Of a DNA stretch of 13,974 nucleotides, positions 8,275-13,974 are shown piece by piece. The DNA is taken from positions 1 to 13,974 of the forward strand of contig CAYVQU010000145.1 in assembly GCA_964453155.1 (NCBI GenBank), given 5' to 3'. Under the pieces are notes generated by a model, which saw only the letters and a list, made by a program, of their open reading frames with translations, was not told the DNA's origin and ran no database searches. A program made the position numbers and the translations under genes. The stretch is from CAYVQU01 sp964453155 (lineage in GTDB: Bacteria > Chloroflexota > Anaerolineae > Anaerolineales > UBA11858). Numbering within the stretch: position 1 is the first letter of the stretch; each line of letters begins with the position of its first letter.

Positions 8275-8318
8275 CCCGCATGAAATGCGCAAGTTAATTA
8301 ATTCTGAATCCTTGGTTA

Positions 8319-8362
8319 GTTTGATGGTTGGTTCTTACGAACAAACTATCCAACCATCAAAC
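8319..8362. repeat. 13-bp perfect inverted repeat downstream of sulfatase 5
   Basis: GTTTGATGGTTGG at 8319-8331 pairs perfectly with CCAACCATCAAAC at 8350-8362, with an 18-nt loop that itself contains GTTC-ttac-GAAC overlapping the left arm. It begins 12 nt after the sulfatase 5 stop on the minus strand. The stem is followed by TAACCAAGG rather than a U-run, so a rho-independent terminator is not well supported; mRNA 3'-end stabilisation or a repeat remnant are alternatives. Confidence 0.7.
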
Positions 8363-8373
8363 CAACTAACACC

Positions 8374-10053
8374 TTATTTCTTCGCATCCATTTCTAACAG
8401 TCGGGTCACATCCGCATCCGAAATCCCTAAGTTTTCCTGCCAGGCAGCAACATCCAAGTCAGAGAGTTGCACCAGCGGTTCGTCATGCACCACTGCGGCA
8501 ATCTCGTCAATGAAATCAGTCATTTCGGCGCGTTCCGCTGGGTCCATAATCTTCTGTGGGAAGCGGGGATAGGCTTCGTTGCGCTGCGGGTGGGGTTGGT
8601 AGGGTTCGCCCACTTTGAGGTCGTTCGCGTCGACATAACCGGCCAAGCCCCATTCGCGTTCGTACTCGAGTAACTTTGCCCGCAATTCGACCCGAATCTG
8701 CTCAATTTCAGGCGGATACTGGTCATACAATAAGTTAGTGGTTTCATGGGGGTCAGCGGCCATATCAAATAACTGCTCAAATCCGCCCCCATAGTAATAG
8801 TTGTACTTATGGGTTTTGTTGCGAATACTGATCCAGCGGCGGTTGCCCTCGGCATATTCAACATACTGCCACTCGCGATCCTTGGTTGGGGTTTCGGCAA
8901 ACAGGGATTCGCCCGGCAGGGGGTAATCGGCGGGATAATCTAGCTCAACCAGATCAAGAACGGTGGGCAGAATATCGTTCAAATCCACAAAGCTGTCACA
9001 AACGGAACCTGGCGCTAACTTCTGGGGATAGCGGACAATAAACGGGATCCGGGCACAGCTATCGTAGGGATTCCACTTCTGATAGAGGCCGTAATCCCCC
9101 AGTAATTCGCCATGATCCGTGGTGAAGATGATCAGGGTGTTGTCCAACTGGCCGGTCTCTTCCAAGGCGTCCAAAATCCGCCCTACCTGCTCATCGACCA
9201 TGCTGATGGCGGCATAATAGACCTCCCGCATGCGCCGGAGCACCTGGGGATTGGGGATATCTCCCAACATGGCATTCTCTTGGGTGAGGGCGGCCAGCGG
9301 GGTTTTAGCCTCATGGGGTTCGGGCAAGTCGACGTCTTGATAAAGATCGGCAAATTCGGCGGTGATGTCAAACGGGGGGTGCGGGGCAATCCAACTGGTC
9401 CATAAGAAAAATGGCTGCCGACCGCAATTGGCCTGGAGGTAATCGATGGTGCGATCTCCCACCCATTTGGTGCCGTGATGCTCAGGTGGGATCAAAGAGC
9501 GCTGCGGCAGCATGTAGAGCAAATTCCGCACCCCGTGGATGTTCTGGACATGACCCCAATCCACATCTTTTAAATACAAGGCGTATTCATCTTCTTCGCG
9601 GGTGTTGGGCAGTTCTTCCATGAGTTCCATCTGGTTGAACCCGTTATGCCGGCGCGCGGGCCGGAAGTGCATTTTGCCGATCACCTGGGTGTCATAACCA
9701 TTATCGGCCAGTATTCGCGGCAGCGTGGGTAACTCGGTCCGGGTGATGGGATTGGGCATATTGTCGGGAAAGCCATGATAGCGCGCCGGCAGGCCCGTCA
9801 GGACATTGTGCCGGGCCGGTAAACAAATTGGATTGGGGGTGTAGGCCTGGGTGTACAAACAGCCTTCATTCACTAGCCGGTCCAAATTTGGGGTGTGCAT
9901 ATGGCTGTACCCCGCGGCCTGAATGGTATCGAAGCGCTGCTGATCCGTCATCAATAGCAGGATATTCGGTTTGTCGGCTTTCTCCCGGAGGTGGAATTTG
10001 TGCGCTTTCCGATCTATCGTGGGGATGGACGCATCTGGAGTGATCCCGTACAT
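8374..10053 (-). CDS. Type I sulfatase (sulfatase 5) with N- and C-terminal extensions
   Basis: At 559 residues this is the longest sulfatase here. C77 in CLPAR (77-81, followed by HNVLTGLPARYHG) is the formylglycine site. D37-Q38, GKMH at 126-129, TDHGELLGDYG at 312-322 and K326 are the other expected residues. QLFDMAADPHETTNLL (427-442) marks the C-terminal subdomain. The core fold begins at about residue 28, after a hydrophilic 27-residue leader (MYGITPDASIPTIDRK...) that does not resemble a signal peptide. After about residue 500 there is a 55-residue acidic, predicted helical tail that the other four lack. The ATG at 10053 is supported by GGGAG at 10061-10065 with a 7-nt spacer, and lies 2 nt after the stop of the last transporter gene, tying the sulfatases to the transporter transcript. 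A cytoplasmic location is inferred; substrate unknown. Confidence 0.92.
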   Translation of the reverse strand: MYGITPDASIPTIDRKAHKFHLREKADKPNILLLMTDQQRFDTIQAAGYSHMHTPNLDRLVNEGCLYTQAYTPNPICLPARHNVLTGLPARYHGFPDNMPNPITRTELPTLPRILADNGYDTQVIGKMHFRPARRHNGFNQMELMEELPNTREEDEYALYLKDVDWGHVQNIHGVRNLLYMLPQRSLIPPEHHGTKWVGDRTIDYLQANCGRQPFFLWTSWIAPHPPFDITAEFADLYQDVDLPEPHEAKTPLAALTQENAMLGDIPNPQVLRRMREVYYAAISMVDEQVGRILDALEETGQLDNTLIIFTTDHGELLGDYGLYQKWNPYDSCARIPFIVRYPQKLAPGSVCDSFVDLNDILPTVLDLVELDYPADYPLPGESLFAETPTKDREWQYVEYAEGNRRWISIRNKTHKYNYYYGGGFEQLFDMAADPHETTNLLYDQYPPEIEQIRVELRAKLLEYEREWGLAGYVDANDLKVGEPYQPHPQRNEAYPRFPQKIMDPAERAEMTDFIDEIAAVVHDEPLVQLSDLDVAAWQENLGISDADVTRLLEMDAKK

Positions 10054-10055
10054 AA

Positions 10056-11048
10056 TTATTCTCCCGTAACGAGGTGACAGGCGACCTGATGATCGGGGGC
10101 GAACACCTTCAATTCCGGCTCTTCTTGGAAACAGACTTCGGTGGCCAGCGGACAGCGGGGACTAAAATTGCACCCTTTGGGTGGGTTGGCCGGATTGGGC
10201 ACATCACCTTCGAGAATGATCCGCTCCCGTTGGGCTTCCAGTTTGGGGTCGGGGATCGGGACCGCCGAAAGAAGGGCCTGGGTATAGGGGTGTTGGGGAT
10301 CCTGATAAAGCGTATCGCGGCTGGTAATTTCCACGATCTTCCCCAAATACATGACGGCCACCCGATTGCTGATGTGGCGCACCATACTCAAGTCGTGGGC
10401 GATGAACAAATACGTCAGCCTAAACTGAGCCTGCAATTTTTCCAACAGATTGACCACTTGGGCCTGGATGGAAACATCCAAGGCTGAAATGGGTTCATCA
10501 CACACGATGAAATCGGGTTCCAGGGCTAAGGCGCGGGCGATCCCAATCCGTTGGCGCTGACCGCCCGAAAATTCATGCGGATACCGCACCGAAAAGGCCG
10601 GATTCAAACCGACCAGCTCCAGCAGTTCGGCTACCCGTTCTTCCTTCTGCTCGCCGGGTACAATCCCGTGATGGACCATGGCTTCACTGATGATATTCCC
10701 CACCGTCATGCGGGGGTTGAGCGAAGCATAGGGGTCCTGGAAGATGATCTGCAGCTTGGGGCGGTACTGGCGGATGCTCTTTTCGGGCAGAGCCGAAATA
10801 TTTTCAGTTTCGAACCAGACTTCACCGGCCGTCGGTTGATACAGTTGCAGCAAAGTCCGGCCCACCGTCGTTTTGCCGCAACCGCTTTCACCCACCAGGC
10901 CCAGGGTTTCGCCGCGAAAGATGTCAAAACTGACATCATCCACTGCTTTGACATCGCCAACATGCCGTTGGGTCACTACCCCCTGGGTTATGGGAAAATA
11001 TTTCTTCAGGTTTTTTACTTTGATGAGGGTTTCAGGGTTGTCGTTCAT
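10056..11048 (-). CDS. Opp/Dpp-type ABC transporter ATPase (OppF/DppF class)
   Basis: A 330-residue ATPase subunit that powers import through the two permeases encoded upstream. Motifs: Walker A GESGCGKT (53-60), Q-loop Q104 in FQDPYASLNP, signature SGGQRQR (161-167), Walker B IVCDEP (181-186) and H-loop H218. The C-terminal oligopeptide-transporter domain has the family cysteines C293, C299, C306 and C324 (CNFSPRCP...C...C), which in related Dpp/Opp ATPases bind an iron-sulfur cluster. The ATG at 11048 overlaps the TGA of the preceding ATPase gene (ATGA, 4 nt) and has AGGTGG at 11053-11058; the open frame continues 14 codons further upstream, but the overlap makes the internal ATG the natural start. 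Peptide is the textbook substrate of this family, but some members import oligosaccharides, and the sulfatase/nagA neighbours favour a sulfated sugar here (inference). Confidence 0.93.
   Translation of the reverse strand: MNDNPETLIKVKNLKKYFPITQGVVTQRHVGDVKAVDDVSFDIFRGETLGLVGESGCGKTTVGRTLLQLYQPTAGEVWFETENISALPEKSIRQYRPKLQIIFQDPYASLNPRMTVGNIISEAMVHHGIVPGEQKEERVAELLELVGLNPAFSVRYPHEFSGGQRQRIGIARALALEPDFIVCDEPISALDVSIQAQVVNLLEKLQAQFRLTYLFIAHDLSMVRHISNRVAVMYLGKIVEITSRDTLYQDPQHPYTQALLSAVPIPDPKLEAQRERIILEGDVPNPANPPKGCNFSPRCPLATEVCFQEEPELKVFAPDHQVACHLVTGE
10061..10065 (-). promoter_or_regulatory. Ribosome binding site for sulfatase 5
   Basis: GGGAG on the minus strand, 7 nt before the ATG at 10053 and inside the last codons of the upstream ATPase gene. 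It fixes the start of sulfatase 5, including its unusual 27-residue leader, and links sulfatase translation to the transporter message. Confidence 0.75.
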
Positions 11049-12040
11049 CCAGCCACCTGTCCTTGCCGCACGGCGTCTTTCTCCCAGCACGCGACGCGGT
11101 GTCGCTCACCTACGGATTCAAGCACCGGGTTTTCGTCCACACAACGTTGGGTTTTGTAAGGGCAGCGCTCCCCAAATGGGCAGCCGACGGGCAGCGCGAG
11201 TTGATTGGGGGGTTGCCCCGGAATGGATTCCAATTTTGTTCCAGCCGCATCATCCAAGCGCGGCAATGAGCCCAGCAATCCCAAAGTGTAAGGATGGCTG
11301 GGATTTTCGTACAAGCTCTCCACCGGTGCATCTTCGATGATGTAACCGGCATACATTACCAGCACGCGTTGCGCCAGCCGGGCCACCACGCCAAGATCAT
11401 GGGTGATCCAGATCACAGCCATCCCTAACTCGGCTTGCAGGCGTTTGGTTAGGTCGATAATTTGGGCCTGAATGGTGACATCCAGTGCCGTGGTCGGTTC
11501 ATCAGCGATCAGTAGTTTGGGATTGCAGGCCAGGGCCATAGCAATCATGGCTCTCTGCCGCATCCCGCCTGAAAATTGGTGGGGATACTCGTTCAGCCGC
11601 TGCTTGACGTTGGGAATCCCCACCAGAGTCAGAAGTTCCTCGGCTTTTGCTAAAGCTTCTTTTTGGGATAATTTGAGATGCTCAGTGATGGTTTCGGTGA
11701 GTTGCAGCCCGATTGTCAGCACCGGGTTAAGGGACGTCATGGGGTCCTGGAACACCATGGCGATCTCGCGCCCCCGTAAGCGGCGCATGGTTTCTTCGTC
11801 GACCTGCAGTAAATCTCGGCCTTCAAATAATACTTCCCCGGCTTCGATTTTTCCGGGCGGTTCAGGAATGATCCGCATGATGGAGCGCATACTGACGCTT
11901 TTCCCGCAGCCACTTTCGCCCACCACGCCGATGATCTCACTCTCCTGCATATTAAAGGAAATGCCATTTACCGCCTGGACAACTCCGTTCTGGGTATAGA
12001 AACGGGTGGTCAGATTTTTTACTTCGAGTAATGTTTTCAT
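11045..12040 (-). CDS. Opp/Dpp-type ABC transporter ATPase (OppD/DppD class)
   Basis: A 331-residue ATPase that pairs with the OppF-like subunit at the cytoplasmic face of the transporter. Motifs: Walker A GESGCGKS (41-48), Q-loop Q98 in VFQDPMTSLNP, signature SGGMRQR (157-163), Walker B LLIADEP (176-182) and H-loop H214 in ITHD. The C-terminal cysteine motif is C287, C293, C300 and C318 (GCPFGERCPYKTQRC). The SGGMRQR signature and the TTALDVTIQAQ switch region are typical of the D-type subunit. The start at 12040 is preferred because GGAG (12051-12054) sits 10 nt before it and MKTLLEVKNL is the usual beginning of this family; a longer frame to 12106 only overlaps the preceding permease gene. 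It lies 16 nt after that permease's stop. Confidence 0.93.
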   Translation of the reverse strand: MKTLLEVKNLTTRFYTQNGVVQAVNGISFNMQESEIIGVVGESGCGKSVSMRSIMRIIPEPPGKIEAGEVLFEGRDLLQVDEETMRRLRGREIAMVFQDPMTSLNPVLTIGLQLTETITEHLKLSQKEALAKAEELLTLVGIPNVKQRLNEYPHQFSGGMRQRAMIAMALACNPKLLIADEPTTALDVTIQAQIIDLTKRLQAELGMAVIWITHDLGVVARLAQRVLVMYAGYIIEDAPVESLYENPSHPYTLGLLGSLPRLDDAAGTKLESIPGQPPNQLALPVGCPFGERCPYKTQRCVDENPVLESVGERHRVACWEKDAVRQGQVAG

Positions 12041-12056
12041 CTGCCGGTATCTCCAG

Positions 12057-12983
12057 TTATTCCACAATTTGTTGGGGATCGAAGGCATCGCGCAGGCCGT
12101 CGCCAATAAAGTTTATGCACAAGATCGTAACCAGGGTAAACAGGGCCGGGGGGATCCACATCCAGGGTTGATTTTGTAGAATGATTAGATCGCGGGCGGC
12201 TTCCATCATATTGCCCCAGGTCGGCGTGGGGAGGGGGATCCCCAACCCCAAGAAGCTCAACCCGGCCTCTGAAAGGATGGCGTTACTGACCGCGAAGGAT
12301 ATCCGGGCCATCAGCGGGGCCACCACGTTAGGCAGACTGTGGCGGAGGATGATGATCCAATCCGGCATCCCAGTGGCGCGGGCGGCGAGAATAAATTCCT
12401 GGTTTTTGAGGGATAAAAACTGACCCCGGACTAAGCGGGTGGTTGCCGGCCACCGTAGACCACCGATGATCAAAATGACATTGGCAATCCCTTGCCCGGC
12501 AATAGCCGCGATCGTCATCATGATGATGATGGGCGGGAAAGTCATCATGACATCCGTAAAACGCATGATGATCATATCCACCGATTTCCCGAAATAACCC
12601 GAAATGGCGCCTAAAACCACCCCAATAATGGTTGAGAGCGCCGCGGCCGTCAGGCCGACCAACAGTGACACGCGCCCCCCGTAAATGGTCCGAGTCCAAA
12701 TATCGCGGCCCAGGGTGTCGGTGCCAAATATGTGTTCTTTGCTGGGGGCCTGATTCATCACCATCAGGTCCATTCCCAAGGGATCATATTTTGTAAATAA
12801 AGGAGCACCAAAACAGATGATCGCGATGGTGATAAGTACAAAGGTAGCTACCATAGCTAATTTGTGACGTTTATAGCGCCGCCAGGCAATCTGACCAGGA
12901 GTCTCAAATTTGATAGCTATTGAAGTTTGCGTATCAGCTAAACTAGTGTTCGACTGGGTAATTGGGGTCATATTCTCACTCAT
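12057..12983 (-). CDS. Opp/Dpp-type ABC transporter permease (OppC/DppC class)
   Basis: A 308-residue inner-membrane subunit. An N-terminal cytoplasmic segment of about 35 residues is followed by TM1 (about 43-63), the conserved periplasmic EHIFGTDTLGRDIWTR stretch (83-98), then five more hydrophobic segments (about 107-129, 150-175, 221-247, 273-295 and one weaker). The EAA-like loop that docks the ATPase is EFILAARATGMPDWIIILRH (196-215). The C-terminus GDGLRDAFDP is characteristic of DppC/OppC. I chose the ATG at 12983 (MSENMTPITQ), which overlaps the preceding permease gene by 8 nt. An ATG four codons later (12971) is also possible, and the longer frame to 13019 is less likely because it overlaps far more. 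It is part of the four-gene transporter operon. Confidence 0.92.
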   Translation of the reverse strand: MSENMTPITQSNTSLADTQTSIAIKFETPGQIAWRRYKRHKLAMVATFVLITIAIICFGAPLFTKYDPLGMDLMVMNQAPSKEHIFGTDTLGRDIWTRTIYGGRVSLLVGLTAAALSTIIGVVLGAISGYFGKSVDMIIMRFTDVMMTFPPIIIMMTIAAIAGQGIANVILIIGGLRWPATTRLVRGQFLSLKNQEFILAARATGMPDWIIILRHSLPNVVAPLMARISFAVSNAILSEAGLSFLGLGIPLPTPTWGNMMEAARDLIILQNQPWMWIPPALFTLVTILCINFIGDGLRDAFDPQQIVE

Positions 12984-13938
12984 AACGCACCCGAGGATCG
13001 ACCAAGGCGTAGGTAACATCCGTGATCAAATTAGCGGCCAGAACGAAAATAGCGATGATCAGGTTCGCCCCCATAATGACGGGATAATCTCGGGCAATAA
13101 TGGCACTGTAATACAGCCTTCCCATGCCCGGCCAGGTGAAAATTGTCTCTAGAAAAACAGCACCCACCACCAAGTTTGGGATACTTAATCCGATTATGGT
13201 AATGACCGGGATCAACGCATTCCGCAGGGCATGGCGGTTGATTACCACCCAGCGTTTCATCCCCTTGGCAGTGGCCGTAACCACATAATCCTGGTTGAGG
13301 ACTTCTAACATGCTGAAGCGGGTATAGCGCATATTACGGGCCATGTTCATAATTGCCAGGATAAAGGCGGGTAAGAATAGGTGGTGTAGCAAATCGCCCA
13401 AGGTTTTTTCAACCGCGGGGGTGTACATCCCCCCGGCCGGGAACCAGCGTAATTTGACGGCAAAAATATACATGCCAATTATGCCTGCAATAAATGCGGG
13501 CATTGATAAGCCTACAAAAGATAGGCTTGAAATCGTATAATCAAAAAATGAATATTGGCGCAGGGCGATGAAAACCCCCACAGGAATCCCGATGATGATT
13601 CCCAGGGATAAACCGGCCCCCATCAAGATGAGGGTGTTTTTCATCCTGGCAAACAACAATTCTCGGACGGGCTGCGATTCGACGTAACTGAAACCGAAAT
13701 CACCTTGAGCTATTTTCCCTAACCATTTGAAATAGCGTACTGGAGAAGGGTCGTTCAAACCCAATCTTTCCCGCAATGCTTCAAGATCTGCTTCGGTCAT
13801 ATAATCTTCTGTTTCATCAGTAATGAAGAAACTAACCATATCACCAGGGGCAATCTCTACTAAAGTAAACACCAGAACAGTGACCACAAATAGAACTGGG
13901 ATACTAATGAGAATTCTTCGTAAGATATAACGGCCCAT
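12976..13938 (-). CDS. Opp/Dpp-type ABC transporter permease (OppB/DppB class)
   Basis: A 320-residue inner-membrane subunit, forming the translocation pore with the OppC-like subunit. TM1 spans about 9-29 (RRILISIPVLFVV...), followed by a periplasmic region with LGLNDPSPVRYFKWLGKIAQ (59-78) and GDFGFSY (79-85), typical of the B-type subunit. Further TM segments lie at about 101-127, 136-160, 187-202, 241-265 and 287-309. The EAA-like loop is DYVVTATAKGMKRWVVINRH (217-236), followed by ALRNALIPV. The C-terminus VDPRVRYE is the usual family ending. The ATG at 13938 is favoured over an in-frame TTG at 13947 because GGAG (13948-13951) lies 9 nt before the ATG but directly abuts the TTG. In this family a substrate-binding protein gene often precedes this subunit, but only 36 nt of upstream sequence is in the window. 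Confidence 0.93.
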   Translation of the reverse strand: MGRYILRRILISIPVLFVVTVLVFTLVEIAPGDMVSFFITDETEDYMTEADLEALRERLGLNDPSPVRYFKWLGKIAQGDFGFSYVESQPVRELLFARMKNTLILMGAGLSLGIIIGIPVGVFIALRQYSFFDYTISSLSFVGLSMPAFIAGIIGMYIFAVKLRWFPAGGMYTPAVEKTLGDLLHHLFLPAFILAIMNMARNMRYTRFSMLEVLNQDYVVTATAKGMKRWVVINRHALRNALIPVITIIGLSIPNLVVGAVFLETIFTWPGMGRLYYSAIIARDYPVIMGANLIIAIFVLAANLITDVTYALVDPRVRYE

Positions 13939-13947
13939 ATTTAACAA

Positions 13948-13951
13948 CTCC
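13948..13951 (-). promoter_or_regulatory. Ribosome binding site deciding the OppB-like start
   Basis: GGAG on the minus strand, 9 nt before the ATG at 13938. Because it is directly adjacent to the alternative TTG at 13947, it argues against that start. Confidence 0.75.
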
Positions 13952-13974
13952 AGAGCAAGATACCTGCCGACAGC

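Larger units (their letters stand above)
8087..8373. other. 287-nt intergenic gap with palindromic elements
   Basis: This is the largest gap in the window. It contains a nested palindrome block (8169-8274) and a 13-bp inverted repeat next to the sulfatase 5 stop (8319-8362). Between 8087 and 8168 is AT-rich sequence that could carry a promoter for sulfatase 4, but no clear -35/-10 pair was found. A short motif resembling the inverted repeat (AGTTGGCTAGTTGTTGG) occurs at 8111-8127. No gene is visible. Confidence 0.6.

Noticed and set aside
8319..8362. Rho-independent terminator after sulfatase 5
   Set aside because: The stem is AT-mixed with an 18-nt loop and no U-tract on the minus strand, so it is listed as a repeat instead.
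10056..13938. Naming the transporter genes dppBCDF or oppBCDF
   Set aside because: The subunit class is clear, but the substrate is not, and context argues for a sugar rather than a peptide, so symbols were left blank.
13939..13947. TTG start for the OppB-like permease
   Set aside because: The GGAG ribosome site directly abuts the TTG, leaving no spacer, and suits the ATG at 13938.

Overview
The window carries eleven genes, all on the minus strand, so transcription runs from high to low coordinates. The gene order and families suggest a catabolic locus of a bacterium that uses sulfated amino-sugar glycans. GC content is moderate. The gene styles and the short palindromic intergenic repeats resemble uncultured Anaerolineae (Chloroflexota), but that assignment is an impression from sequence style only and is of low confidence.

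Layout in transcription order. (1) 13938-10056 is a complete membrane and ATPase set of an oligopeptide/nickel-type (Dpp/Opp) ABC transporter: two permeases and two ATPases, tightly coupled by short overlaps (8 nt, 4 nt) or a short gap. The substrate-binding protein is not in the window and may lie upstream of the right edge. (2) 10053-2043 holds five consecutive, mutually divergent type I (formylglycine) sulfatases. Each has an intact C-x-P/A-x-R activation motif and none has a recognisable signal peptide. (3) 2029-647 encodes a divergent ROK-like sugar kinase with an unusual N-terminal region of about 155 residues. (4) 626 to the left edge is the N-terminal two thirds of an N-acetylglucosamine-6-phosphate deacetylase (NagA).

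Working model (inference): a sulfated, probably N-acetylhexosamine-containing oligosaccharide or monosaccharide is imported by the Opp-type transporter. It is desulfated in the cytoplasm by several sulfatases with different positional or sugar specificity. The freed amino sugar is phosphorylated by the ROK-like kinase and deacetylated by NagA, feeding GlcN-6-P into central metabolism. No glycosidase, lyase, sulfatase-maturating enzyme, regulator or binding protein is visible here, so these must be encoded elsewhere.

Genes are mostly 2-20 nt apart or overlapping. The only two sizeable gaps (3537-3704 and 8087-8373) are both occupied by inverted-repeat elements inside the sulfatase cluster. I see no tRNA, rRNA, CRISPR array, transposase or phage gene.
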